Positions 23,477 to 31,920 of a stretch of 64,000 nt of DNA are shown here, piece by piece (position 1 is the stretch's first letter; each line of letters begins with the position of its first letter). The position numbers and the translations under genes were made by a program. A model generated the notes under the pieces. It was given only the letters and a program-made list of their open reading frames with translations, was not told the DNA's origin and ran no database searches. Origin of the DNA: Dietzia sp. JS16-p6b (lineage in GTDB: Bacteria > Actinomycetota > Actinomycetes > Mycobacteriales > Mycobacteriaceae); the NCBI RefSeq assembly GCF_003052165.1, contig NZ_CP024869.1, positions 3,320,001 through 3,384,000 on the forward strand. The letters are read 5' to 3'.

Positions 23477-24907
23477 TGGGCCCGCCGGAATCGCCTCTCC
23501 GACCTCTTCGACGCCGAGGACGCGTGGACCCGACCGTTGCCGGAGAACTACCTCCGGGCCGACGCGGCCCTCGCCCTGGCGATGTTCGCCTGCTCGGCGC
23601 TGGGTCTGGAGATCCTCCGGAGCATGGGCGTGTTGGGCGGGGAGAGCGCCCCGCTCTGGGCCCAGTACACGGCCATGGCGAGCGCGGCGGCCCTGCTCGC
23701 CCTCCGGCGCCGCCTGCCCCTCCTCACCGGCCTGGGGGCGACCGCGCACCTGTTGATCATCGGCAGCGTGATGCCCCTGGTGATGGGGCAGGTCTCCCAG
23801 CAGGTGCTGTACTTCATCGCCGTCTACTCCGCGGTGGCGTGGGCCCGCGACCGGAGGGCGCTGGTGGGGGTCGCGGTGGCGATCGCCGCCGCTCTGGTGG
23901 TGTGGATGACCTGGTACCTCGCGCTGGGGTCGGGGATGCAGCAGATCCTCGACTCGCTCGACGACGCCGACCGCTCGTCGGGCCTCGTCCCTCCGGTGCC
24001 CGCCTATCTCGTCTACACCGCGCTCATCAACATCGTCTACTTCGGCGGCGCGGCCGCCCTCGGAATCGCCTCCTGGCGAGGTGCCCGCCGCCGCCACGCC
24101 CTGGCCGACCAGGCCGAGACCATCGAGGAGCAGGCCGAGGCCCTGCGCGACCGCGCCGTCGTCGAGGAGCGCCTGCGCATCGCCCGGGAGCTGCACGACG
24201 TGATCGCGCACCACGTGGCGGCGATCGGTGTCCAGGCCGGTGCCGCGCGACGGGTCATGGGCCACGACCCCGACGCGGCCGCGGGCGCTCTGAGGACCGT
24301 GGAGGAGTCGTCCCGCTCGGCGGTCGGGGAGATGCGGTCCCTGCTCGGCGCACTCCGGTCGGCCGACCGGACGACCGATGCCGCCCGGCCCCCCGGCGCG
24401 GCGGGGCGGACCCCCGGGGCCTCCGGCGCCGCCTCCCCCGACGATCCATCCGCCTGCCCGGACCACTCCCGATCCGCGGGGCGCGGGATCGCCGACCTCG
24501 GCCGCCTCGCGGCCTCTCACGAATCGGCCGACTTCACCACCAGCGTCTCGGTGGTCACGGGCACCGGACACCCGGTCGAGGAGGTCCCGCCGGTCGTCGG
24601 CCTGTCCCTGTACCGGACCGCGCAGGAGGCGCTGGCCAACGTCCGGCGGCACTCCACGGCCGACCGCGCGAGCGTCGTCCTGCGCACCGGTGAGGGACCG
24701 GGCGGGACCCCGTACGCGGAGGTGGAGATCCTTGACGCCGGGCGCCCCCGGATCGGCACCTCCGGGAGTGGTCTGGGCCTGCTGGGTATGCGCGAACGGG
24801 TGCGGTCACACGGCGGGGAGTGCGAGATCGGGCCGCGGGTGACCGGCGGCTACCGGGTACGGGTGCGCCTGCCGTACCGCCCCGACGTGGAGGCCGACCG
24901 GACATGA
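23474..24907 (+). CDS. NarL-type sensor histidine kinase
   Basis: 477 residues. The N-terminal half has about five membrane helices (first near residue 25, last ending near 210) with little outside the membrane, an intramembrane-sensing design. The HisKA_3 box ARELHDVIAHHVAAIGVQAG carries the phosphorylated histidine. A Pro/Ala-rich insert of about 60 residues separates it from the ATPase domain (RTAQEALANVRRHS, GSGLGLLGMRERV). Start at GTG 23474 follows a -10 box; the frame is open earlier. The response regulator overlaps its stop by ATGA. With the ABC transporter behind it, the set looks like an antimicrobial-peptide or envelope-stress module. Confidence 0.88.
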   Translation: MWARRNRLSDLFDAEDAWTRPLPENYLRADAALALAMFACSALGLEILRSMGVLGGESAPLWAQYTAMASAAALLALRRRLPLLTGLGATAHLLIIGSVMPLVMGQVSQQVLYFIAVYSAVAWARDRRALVGVAVAIAAALVVWMTWYLALGSGMQQILDSLDDADRSSGLVPPVPAYLVYTALINIVYFGGAAALGIASWRGARRRHALADQAETIEEQAEALRDRAVVEERLRIARELHDVIAHHVAAIGVQAGAARRVMGHDPDAAAGALRTVEESSRSAVGEMRSLLGALRSADRTTDAARPPGAAGRTPGASGAASPDDPSACPDHSRSAGRGIADLGRLAASHESADFTTSVSVVTGTGHPVEEVPPVVGLSLYRTAQEALANVRRHSTADRASVVLRTGEGPGGTPYAEVEILDAGRPRIGTSGSGLGLLGMRERVRSHGGECEIGPRVTGGYRVRVRLPYRPDVEADRT

Positions 24908-25593
24908 ACACCGTCCTGCGGGTCCTCGTGGTGGACGATCAGCCGCTCATGCGGTCCGGATTCTCGATGATGCTCGGCGTGGAACCCGACCTCGAGGTGA
25001 TCGGCGACGCCGCGGACGGTGCGCAGGCGGTGGAGATGTGTCGGCGACTGCGGCCCGACGTGGTGTTGATGGACGTACAGATGCCGGGCACCGACGGCAT
25101 CGAGGCGACCCGACTCATCACCGGTGAGGCCCTGGCCAGGGTGCTGATCCTCACGACCTTCGACCGGTACGACTACCTGTTCGACGCATTGCGCGCCGGG
25201 GCCGGTGGCTTCCTGCTCAAGAACTCCGACCCGCAGGACCTGGTCGACGGGGTCCGCGCCGTGGGGCACGGCCACGCGCTGCTCGCGCCCGAGGTCACCC
25301 GCCGCGTCATCGAACGGCTCACCGCTCCCACGGCACCGGACGCCGGCGACGGGTCACCCGCGCCCGCGGGGTCCCGGCCGGTGGCACTGGACGAGCTCAC
25401 CGCCCGGGAGACCGAGGTCCTGCGTCTTGTCGCCCGGGGGTTGTCCAACGCGGAGATCGCGCGCACGCTGGTCGTGGGCGAGGCCACGGTCAAGACCCAC
25501 GTGTCCGCGTGCCTGTCCAAGCTCCACCTCCGAGACCGCGTCCAGGCGGTCGTCCTGGCCTACGAGGCCGGCCTCGTCCACCCCGGCGAGTGA
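24904..25593 (+). CDS. NarL/FixJ-type response regulator
   Basis: 229 residues. The receiver domain has the acidic pocket VVDDQ and phosphorylated Asp57 in VVLMDVQMPG, the switch threonine in ILTTFDR and the lysine in FLLKNSDP. The LuxR-type helix-turn-helix (about 160-225) contains LTARETEVLRLVARGLSNAE and VKTHVSACLSKL. It is translationally coupled to the kinase. The most likely target is the ABC operon that starts 158 bases downstream, where a perfect palindrome lies in the gap. Confidence 0.9.
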   Translation: MNTVLRVLVVDDQPLMRSGFSMMLGVEPDLEVIGDAADGAQAVEMCRRLRPDVVLMDVQMPGTDGIEATRLITGEALARVLILTTFDRYDYLFDALRAGAGGFLLKNSDPQDLVDGVRAVGHGHALLAPEVTRRVIERLTAPTAPDAGDGSPAPAGSRPVALDELTARETEVLRLVARGLSNAEIARTLVVGEATVKTHVSACLSKLHLRDRVQAVVLAYEAGLVHPGE

Positions 25594-25630
25594 GCCGCGA
25601 CGAACGGACGGCCGTCCGCCCGCGCCCTGC

Positions 25631-25652
25631 GTCTCCCCCCTGAGGGGGAGAC
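25631..25652. promoter_or_regulatory. palindromic operator candidate before the ABC operon
   Basis: GTCTCCCCC and GGGGGAGAC form perfect nine-base arms around CTGA. It lies 99 bases before the ABC start and after the regulator stop. It could be a NarL-type binding site; a weak terminator for the regulator gene is the alternative, but no T-run follows. Confidence 0.5.
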
Positions 25653-25751
25653 CTTCCCGGCTCTCCCCGGAGATGTCATCCTCCCGGCTGATCCGCCGGA
25701 CCGCCCTGGAGCCATAGCGTGGACGCGGTACAGGACACCAGGGAGGACACC

Positions 25752-26633
25752 ATGCTGGAACTCGACGGGCTCACCCGACGATTCGGGGAGACCCTCGCCG
25801 TGGACGACGTCGGATTCGAGGTCCCGCGGGGGGCGATGACCGGTTTCGTCGGCGGCAACGGCGCCGGGAAGACCACCACCATGCGGATGATCATGGGCGT
25901 TCTGCAGCCGACCGCGGGCACGGTCATGTGGAAGGGCCGGGAGGTGACGGTCGCGGATCGTCGCACCTTCGGGTACATGCCGGAGGAGCGTGGGTTGTAC
26001 CCGAAGCAGCCCATCCTCGACCAACTCGTCTACCTCGGCAGACTCCAGGGGCGCAGCCCGGAGGGCGCACGTCGGTCGGCGACGGAGTTGCTCGACCGCT
26101 TCGGGCTCGGCGACCGTACCGGGGACAAGCTCGAGTCGCTGTCCCTGGGCAACCAGCAGCGCGTCCAGGTCGTCGCCGCGGTCATCGGCGGGCCGGAACT
26201 GCTGGTCCTCGACGAACCCTTCTCGGGCCTGGACCCGGTCGCCGTCGACTCCATGGTCGACCTGCTGCGCGAGTACACGAGTCAGGGTGTGCCCGTGTTG
26301 TTCTCCTCGCATCAACTCGACCTGGTGGAACGCCTCTGCGACCACCTCGTCGTCCTGGCGGGCGGGCGGGTCGTCGCCAACGGGACGGTGGACGACCTCC
26401 GCCGACGTGGCCGCGTCCTGCACCGGCTGGTCGCCGGTACGGACGTCGGGTGGGTCCGGGGTCTGCCGGGCGTCCACGTCGTCGACGTCGACGGTCCCAC
26501 CGCACTACTGGACCTCGACCGCCCCGAGGTGACCGACCTCGTCCTGCGCGAGGCGATGGCGCGGGGCAGCGTCCGCGAGCTCGCCGAAGTCGTTCCCACC
26601 CTCTCCGAGATCTACCGCGAGGTGACGTCATGA
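25752..26633 (+). CDS. ABC transporter ATP-binding protein (NatA/DrrA-like)
   Basis: 293 residues. Walker A is GGNGAGKTT at about 35-43, Walker B LLVLDEPFSGLD, and the signature is LSLGNQQRVQ, a variant of LSGGQ seen in the NatA/YhaQ group. The H-loop is SSHQLDLVERL. A C-terminal extension of about 80 residues is typical of exporters of sodium, drugs or peptides. ATG 25752 has AGGGAGGA. The permease start overlaps the stop by ATGA. It is predicted to be induced by the two-component system just upstream. Confidence 0.9.
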   Translation: MLELDGLTRRFGETLAVDDVGFEVPRGAMTGFVGGNGAGKTTTMRMIMGVLQPTAGTVMWKGREVTVADRRTFGYMPEERGLYPKQPILDQLVYLGRLQGRSPEGARRSATELLDRFGLGDRTGDKLESLSLGNQQRVQVVAAVIGGPELLVLDEPFSGLDPVAVDSMVDLLREYTSQGVPVLFSSHQLDLVERLCDHLVVLAGGRVVANGTVDDLRRRGRVLHRLVAGTDVGWVRGLPGVHVVDVDGPTALLDLDRPEVTDLVLREAMARGSVRELAEVVPTLSEIYREVTS

Positions 26634-27877
26634 CCACCACGACCCCCACCCGGTCGCCGGCGACCGAGTCCGCCTGGCGCATCGTCGCCGGTCGCGAGAT
26701 CATGGTCAAACTCCGCGATCGAAACTTCATCATCTCCACCCTGACCACCATCGCGATCTTCGTCGTCGCCTTCGGGCTGTCGTTCCTCCTCGGCGGGCGC
26801 GATGACGAGAAGACCGTCGCCGTCGCCTCGAACGACGCCTCGGCCATCGTGCACGCCGCAGCTGCTGCGGCCACCCCGGACAGGGAGGGCGCCGAGGAGG
26901 GGACCGGACCCGGCGCGCAGGCGGGTGTTCCCCCGATCGAGCTGTCCGTCACCGAGGTCGCCGACCCCGCCGCCGCCGAACAGGCGGTGCGGGACGGAGT
27001 CGCGGACGCCGCGCTCCTCGGCAGGCCCGGGGCGTGGACCCTCGTCGGGTCGGACGGGGTCGACCCCGGCATCGCCGCCGCGGTGGGTTCCGTGGTCGCC
27101 GCCGACGCGCTCGAGCGCAACGCGGCGGCCGTGGGCGCCACCGTCTCCGAGCTGACCGCCGGGTCCGTCGTCGAGGAACGACTGCTCGACCCGGACGGGG
27201 CGGCGAACGAGGGCGTCCAGCTCGTCGCCGGGTTCGTCTTCGTCTTCCTCTTCTACATGGCCGCGATCCTCTTCGGTTACGCCATCGCCAACAGTGTCGT
27301 GGAGGAGAAGCAGTCGAGGATCGTCGAGATCCTCGCCGCCGCCATCCCGTTGCGCCAACTGCTCGTCGGCAAGGTCGTCGGCGCCACGGCGCTCGCACTG
27401 GGGCAGATGGCGATCTTCGTGGCCATCGGACTGATCGGTCTGACGTTCACCGACTACTCGGCACTCCTGCCCTCCGTAGCCGGCGCCGCGGGCTGGTACC
27501 TGGTGCTGTTCGTGATCGGCTTCGTGGCACTGGCCTGCCTGTTCGCCGTCGCCGGGGCGCTGGCCACCCGGGCGGAGGACGTCCAGTCCACCTCATCCCC
27601 CCTGCTCACCCTCATCATGATCGCGTCCTTCGCGGGACTGTTCCTCCAGGGCACGTGGCAGGTGATCGGCTCGTACGTGCCGATCATGTCGACCGTGACG
27701 ATGCCGATCCGTCTGGTCGAGGGGACGGCCCACTGGTGGGAGCCGGTCATCGCCGCGGTGATCACCCTGATCGCCGCCGGGGCCGTGATGGTGGTCGCGG
27801 AACGGGTCTACCGGCGGTCGATCATGCAGACCGGCGGCAAGTTGACCTACCGCCAGGCGCTGGCGCTGACCGAGTAA
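26630..27877 (+). CDS. ABC-2 type permease (NatB-like)
   Basis: 415 residues. One membrane helix near residue 40 is followed by an extracytoplasmic domain of about 150 residues, then a membrane block of five helices: FVFVFLFYMAAILFGYAIAN, ALGQMAIFVAIGLIGL, LVLFVIGFVALACLFAVAGA, then two more. The cytoplasmic VVEEKQSRIVEILAAAIPLRQLLVGK is the ABC-2 NatB signature. Together with the ATPase it forms an exporter. The substrate is unknown; related systems export sodium or protect against cell-wall antibiotics. Last gene of the module. Confidence 0.88.
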   Translation: MTTTTPTRSPATESAWRIVAGREIMVKLRDRNFIISTLTTIAIFVVAFGLSFLLGGRDDEKTVAVASNDASAIVHAAAAAATPDREGAEEGTGPGAQAGVPPIELSVTEVADPAAAEQAVRDGVADAALLGRPGAWTLVGSDGVDPGIAAAVGSVVAADALERNAAAVGATVSELTAGSVVEERLLDPDGAANEGVQLVAGFVFVFLFYMAAILFGYAIANSVVEEKQSRIVEILAAAIPLRQLLVGKVVGATALALGQMAIFVAIGLIGLTFTDYSALLPSVAGAAGWYLVLFVIGFVALACLFAVAGALATRAEDVQSTSSPLLTLIMIASFAGLFLQGTWQVIGSYVPIMSTVTMPIRLVEGTAHWWEPVIAAVITLIAAGAVMVVAERVYRRSIMQTGGKLTYRQALALTE

Positions 27878-27900
27878 TCAGGGCCGGGGGCCGGGGGCGG

Positions 27901-28593
27901 TCAGCCCTCGGCCCCCGCCACCGCGCTGTCCACCAGTCGATAACCCTGCCCGCGCACGGTCTCGATCGATCGGGCGCCGAAGGGGGTGTCGATCTTCCGG
28001 CGGAGATACCCCACGTAGACCTCCACGATGTTGTCGTCGCCGTCGTACGCGGCATCCCACACCGCCCGCAGGATCTGGGGCTTGGACACGACCTGGTTCC
28101 GGTTCCGGATGAGGTACTCCAGCACCGCGTACTCCCGCGCCGTCACCGGTATCCGCTCGGGGCCCCGACGCACCTCCCGTGCGGCGGGATCGACCTCGAG
28201 GTCACCTGCGACGAACGAGACGGGCCGCTCGGGGGCCCCTCGCCTGACCAGCGCCCTGAGCCTGGCCTCCAGGACGACGAACGAGAACGGTTTGACCAGG
28301 TAGTCGTCGGCGCCCAGGTCGAACGCGTCCGCCTCGTCGTACTCCCCGTCCTTGGCGGTGAGCATGAGCACGGGGGTCCAGATCTCGCGGCGACGCATCT
28401 CGCGCACCACCTCGTAGCCACTGCGCCGCGGCATCATGATGTCGAGGACCACCACGTCGAAGTCGCCCTCGGAGGCCATCTCGAGGCCGGTCTCCCCGTC
28501 CGGGGCCGTCTCGACCGCCCATCCCCCGGCGGCGAGCCCACGCCGGACGCTCTCGAGGAGCGCCGGTTCGTCGTCGACCACGAGTACCCGCAT
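27901..28593 (-). CDS. OmpR-type response regulator without an adjacent kinase
   Basis: 230 residues. Receiver: VVDDEP, phosphorylated Asp51 in VVLDIMMPRRSG, LTAKD and the lysine of YLVKPFSF. The winged-helix DNA-binding domain shows LEVDPAAREVRRG, VTAREYAVLEYL and YVGYLRRKIDTPFGARSIETVRGQGYRL, close to MprA/TcrA-type regulators. ATG 28593 has GGAGGG at eight bases. No kinase follows; downstream on its strand is the convergent ABC permease, 23 bases away. The unpaired HAMP kinase at 21957 is the natural candidate partner. Confidence 0.9.
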   Translation of the reverse strand: MRVLVVDDEPALLESVRRGLAAGGWAVETAPDGETGLEMASEGDFDVVVLDIMMPRRSGYEVVREMRRREIWTPVLMLTAKDGEYDEADAFDLGADDYLVKPFSFVVLEARLRALVRRGAPERPVSFVAGDLEVDPAAREVRRGPERIPVTAREYAVLEYLIRNRNQVVSKPQILRAVWDAAYDGDDNIVEVYVGYLRRKIDTPFGARSIETVRGQGYRLVDSAVAGAEG

Positions 28594-28640
28594 GCAGTGC
28601 CCTCCGCCCGAATCCCGTTCGCCCGAGTGGACCGCGACGC

Positions 28641-29483
28641 CTACTCGGCGGCCGGGTCGATGTCGTGGTCCATCTGGTCGGCGGGGACCAACGAATCCGC
28701 ATGACGCCGGACCACCTTGGCCGGCACCCCGGCGACGGTCGTGTGCGGCGGCACCCGGTCCAGCACCACCGATCCGGCGGCCACCCGCGAGCAGTCGCCC
28801 ACGTGCACGTTGCCCAACACGATGGACCCGGCCGACAGCAGCACTCCCGAGCCGATCTTGGGGTGGCGGTCTCCGTCCTCGTTGCCGGTCCCCCCGAGCG
28901 TGACCCCCTGGAGGATCGAGACGCCGTCACCGATCACGCAGGTCTCGCCCACGACGATGCCGGTGGCGTGGTCCACCAGGATCCCGGAGCCCACGCGCGC
29001 CGCCGGATGGATGTCCATGGCGAAGACCTCGGAGACCCGACTCTGGAGGAACGAGGCCGCCATCACCCGTCCCGACCTCCACATCTCGTGCGCGACACGG
29101 TGGATCTGCAGCCCGAGGAAACCCTTGGCGAACAGGTAGGGCACCAGGTAGTTGGGATAGGCCGGGTTGCGCTCGAAGCTCACCACGAGATCCGCGGCGA
29201 CCGCCTCCAGCACGTGCGGATGGTCGACCAGGACCGCCCGGATCTCCTTCTCCAGGACGTGCCGGCCGATCTCGGGGGTCGCGATCCGCGAGGCCGCGAG
29301 CCGAGCGAGGGATTCCCCCAGATCGTCGCACCCGTCGACCAGATCCAGGACGAGCCCCGCGATGAGGGGCTCGTCGCGGCTCTGCGTGGCGTCCACGGAC
29401 AACCGATCCCACACGGCACGGACGGAGGCGTCGGCTTCCGTCTGCGGGACGCAGGGGTTCTCGATGCTCAGCTCGATGGTCAC
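28641..29483 (-). CDS. cysE: serine O-acetyltransferase (CysE/EpsC type)
   Basis: 280 residues, the long form. An N-terminal helical domain (residues 1-140, with HVLEKEIRAVLVDHPHVLEA) precedes the left-handed beta-helix of hexapeptide repeats. Catalytic residues appear in AMDIHPAARVG and LVDHATGIVVGE, and GGTGNEDGDRHPKIG is the serine/acetyl-CoA loop. It makes O-acetylserine for cysteine synthesis. The C-terminus ends in acidic DIDPAAE rather than the usual Ile, which in other species docks into cysteine synthase, so complex formation is doubtful. GTG 29483 lies seven bases after TACCCT. No cysK gene is nearby. Confidence 0.88.
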   Translation of the reverse strand: MTIELSIENPCVPQTEADASVRAVWDRLSVDATQSRDEPLIAGLVLDLVDGCDDLGESLARLAASRIATPEIGRHVLEKEIRAVLVDHPHVLEAVAADLVVSFERNPAYPNYLVPYLFAKGFLGLQIHRVAHEMWRSGRVMAASFLQSRVSEVFAMDIHPAARVGSGILVDHATGIVVGETCVIGDGVSILQGVTLGGTGNEDGDRHPKIGSGVLLSAGSIVLGNVHVGDCSRVAAGSVVLDRVPPHTTVAGVPAKVVRRHADSLVPADQMDHDIDPAAE

Positions 29484-29496
29484 CCGGTACAGGGTA
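29481..29496 (-). promoter_or_regulatory. -10 box of cysE
   Basis: TACCCT on the minus strand (29496-29491) lies seven bases before GTG 29483. Confidence 0.45.
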
Positions 29497-29589
29497 GGCC
29501 CGTTCCGCTCTGCTGGTCGAGTCACCTCGCCGATCCGGTACGGCACGCACGGCACCCGACGCCGGTCGCACCGGTCCCGCCGTCTCGGG

Positions 29590-29604
29590 CAGGATGGGGT
29601 CATG
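29590..29604 (+). promoter_or_regulatory. -10 box of the ABM monooxygenase gene
   Basis: CAGGAT at 29590-29595 lies six bases before ATG 29602. Confidence 0.4.
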
Positions 29605-29925
29605 ATGCTCATCAACGTGGTATTCGACGTCAAGCCCGAGTACGCCGACTCGTGGCTCGAGATCACCCGTGACTTCACCGAGGCCACCAGGGCCGAACCC
29701 GGCAACCTGTGGTTCGACTGGTACCGCTCGCCCGACGCCCCGACCACCTTCCTGCTCTGCGAGGCGTTCCGGGACGGGGACGCTCCCGCCGAACACGTCG
29801 GGTCGTCCCACTTCACGGAGTTCACCGGCTCCGCAGCGCGGTATCTCCAGCGCACCCCGCGGATCATCAACACGACGGCCGAGGGCGAGCAGTGGGGGAC
29901 GATGGGCGAGATCACCGTCGACTAG
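29602..29925 (+). CDS. antibiotic biosynthesis monooxygenase (ABM) domain protein
   Basis: 107 residues, one ABM ferredoxin-like domain: INVVFDVKPEYADSWLEITR, then EPGNLWFDWYRSPDAPTTFL and HFTEFTGSAARYL. Small ABM proteins are cofactor-free monooxygenases or quinone-handling proteins; related proteins include YgiN-type quinol monooxygenase. Two ATGs (29602 and 29605) are possible starts. Divergent from cysE with 118 bases between them. A threefold 16-bp tandem repeat lies after its stop. Confidence 0.82.
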   Translation: MMLINVVFDVKPEYADSWLEITRDFTEATRAEPGNLWFDWYRSPDAPTTFLLCEAFRDGDAPAEHVGSSHFTEFTGSAARYLQRTPRIINTTAEGEQWGTMGEITVD

Positions 29926-29972
29926 CCGGACCGGGTGGCGACCCGCCGCCCGGCCGGGCGTGCGCTGCGACC

Positions 29973-30020
29973 GGGCCGTGGTGAGAGCGGGCCGTGGTGC
30001 GAGTGGGCCGTGGTGCGAGT
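29973..30020 (+). repeat. 16-bp tandem repeat, three copies
   Basis: The unit GGGCCGTGGTGCGAGT occurs at 29989-30004 and 30005-30020; a copy with two changes precedes at 29973-29988. It fills the gap between two convergent genes and ends five bases before the DUF1906 stop region. Confidence 0.8.
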
Positions 30021-30024
30021 GGAC

Positions 30025-30843
30025 TCAGCCCACGCTGCCCAGTGCGGCGCCGAGGAGGGCGGCCGGGTCCGTCGGCCACCACTGGCCGTAGTCGATCGCG
30101 TAGACGCGGTTGAGGTCCGAGACCACACCCCCGACCGTCACCTGCTGGCGGATCGGGAGCTGATGAATCGTGGCGCTGGGGTTGAGGCGCCCCCCGGAGC
30201 CCCAGTCGTGCTGCCAGAAGTACTGGCCCAGTCCACGCTGGCGGCACCAGTCGATGGTCGGGGCGTTGGCGTACACGCCGAGTTTCATCCCCGCACCGTG
30301 CAGGTGGACGCGCCAGCGCTCGAGGTACGGGGCGATCTGGTTGTCGAACTGCCACCGGGTGGGGTTGTCGTCGATGGCCACGTACATGGGCACACCGCTG
30401 GGTCCGCCCGCCGACCGGTGGATACCGAGTCCGATCGGGGCGTGGCGGTCGCCGCCCGCGGCGCCCTCCTTCCAGTCGGCCGTGGTGTCCCTGCCGAACT
30501 GGTAACAGGAGACCATGTTGAGTCCGTGCGCCCGGAAGTCGTCGACCTCACGACGCAGGAGCGGCTTGCCGGTCATCCACTCGGCCCCGGGACGGCGGTT
30601 CGAGCAGTACCGCACCGCGCCCATGTGACCGGCCGCCCGGACGGACGCGGCCGACGGCGGGCCCGACGCGTAGTCCAGCAGGGTGCCGATCGGGACCCCT
30701 GCGCCCGCACCGGGGAGCGCGCCGAGCGGTTCGGGAATGGATGACTGGGCACCGGCCGCAGGGGTGAGGCCCGCGGCGAGGGCACCGGCTCCGGCCGCGC
30801 CGAGGCCGGCGCGACGGAGGAAGGTACGGCGGTCGAACGTCAT
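30025..30843 (-). CDS. secreted DUF1906 glycoside-hydrolase-like protein with Tat signal
   Basis: 272 residues. The N-terminus MTFDRRTFLRRAGLGAAGAG contains the twin-arginine pattern RRTFLRR, a weakly hydrophobic segment and an AGA site, so Tat export is likely. The mature domain matches DUF1906: GTLLDYASGPPSAASVRAAG, VRYCSNRRP, MVSCYQFGRDTTADW, PMYVAIDDN and a final VYAIDYGQWW. This is the TIM-barrel family of glycoside-hydrolase-like proteins found in mycobacteria and Streptomyces; enzymatic activity is unproven. The DDN and final DYGQW residues are those expected to line the active site. Confidence 0.85.
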   Translation of the reverse strand: MTFDRRTFLRRAGLGAAGAGALAAGLTPAAGAQSSIPEPLGALPGAGAGVPIGTLLDYASGPPSAASVRAAGHMGAVRYCSNRRPGAEWMTGKPLLRREVDDFRAHGLNMVSCYQFGRDTTADWKEGAAGGDRHAPIGLGIHRSAGGPSGVPMYVAIDDNPTRWQFDNQIAPYLERWRVHLHGAGMKLGVYANAPTIDWCRQRGLGQYFWQHDWGSGGRLNPSATIHQLPIRQQVTVGGVVSDLNRVYAIDYGQWWPTDPAALLGAALGSVG

Positions 30844-31003
30844 GGGGAACTCCGGGATGTCGGTCTAAGACGAAGGGCGGGTGTGACGCGTGGGATCCCA
30901 CCCGCCTCAGGCGAGTCTGTCACACGATCATCGCGGCGTCTCCCCCCGCGTTACCACACGGGTGCCGGACCACGACGCAGGCGCGACTGGTTGACTGTCA
31001 CCC

Positions 31004-31903
31004 ATGAGCCGTACGCCCCGATGGTCCGCCTCCGACATCCCCGATCAGACAGGACGCACGGCCATCGTGACCGGGGCCAACGCGGGGATCGGCCTGGCCG
31101 CCACGCGAGCCCTCGTCGCGCGTGGCGCGAGGGTGGTCATGGCGTGCCGGGACCTCGGGAAGGCCGAGGCCGCCCGGGCCTCGCTGCCGGCCGGGGGCCG
31201 GGACAGGGCGCAGGTCCGTCGGTTGGACCTCGCCGACCTCGACTCGGTGGACGAGTTCGTCGCCGGGACCGCGGACCGGGTGGACGTCCTGATCAACAAT
31301 GCCGGCGTCATGAACCTCCCGCACTCACGGACCGCCCAGGGCCACGAAATGCAGTTCGGCGTCAACGCACTCGGTCACCATGCGCTCACCCAGGGGCTGC
31401 TGCCGCAGCTCACCGATCGCGTGGTCTGGCTCGGGTCACTCGCGCACCTGCGGGGGCATGTCGATCCCGACGATCTGAGCATGGACCTGCGCGGGTACCG
31501 ACCCATGGCGGCCTATGCCAACTCGAAGCTGGCCTGCATCATGCTCGCCTACGAGTGGCAGCGGCGGCTCGGCCGCGAGGGCAGTACGGTCCGGTCAATG
31601 GCCGCGCACCCCGGGTACACCGCCACCGAACTCCTCCGGCAGAGCGGCCGCCCCGCCGCCGACCGGTTCTTCGAGTTGGGCAACTCGATCTCGTGGGCCG
31701 GCCTGACCCCGGAGATGGGCGCGCTGTCCGTGCTCTACGCCGCCACCGTGCCGGACCTGCCGGGCGCGACGTTCGTGGGCCCCGACCGCCTCGGTGGGCT
31801 GAGGGGGCATCCCGCCATCGTCCGATCGAGTCGCACGTCCCACGACAGGCGCGTCGCCGCAGCGCTCTGGGAGCGGTGCTCGGAGATGGCGGCCTTCCGG
31901 TAG
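31004..31903 (+). CDS. short-chain dehydrogenase/reductase
   Basis: 299 residues. The NADP-binding motif TGANAGIG lies at about residues 24-31, the NNAG motif in VLINNAGVMNLP, and the active-site pair in YANSKLACI, with a serine in VWLGSLAHL. The overall pattern is that of retinol-dehydrogenase or WW-domain oxidoreductase-like SDRs, often annotated in mycobacteria as oxidoreductases of unknown substrate. It lies alone, divergent from the DUF1906 gene and convergent with dapA. A weak TTGACT lies seven bases before the ATG. Confidence 0.87.
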   Translation: MSRTPRWSASDIPDQTGRTAIVTGANAGIGLAATRALVARGARVVMACRDLGKAEAARASLPAGGRDRAQVRRLDLADLDSVDEFVAGTADRVDVLINNAGVMNLPHSRTAQGHEMQFGVNALGHHALTQGLLPQLTDRVVWLGSLAHLRGHVDPDDLSMDLRGYRPMAAYANSKLACIMLAYEWQRRLGREGSTVRSMAAHPGYTATELLRQSGRPAADRFFELGNSISWAGLTPEMGALSVLYAATVPDLPGATFVGPDRLGGLRGHPAIVRSSRTSHDRRVAAALWERCSEMAAFR

Positions 31904-31920
31904 CCCGTTCCGCGGTGGAC

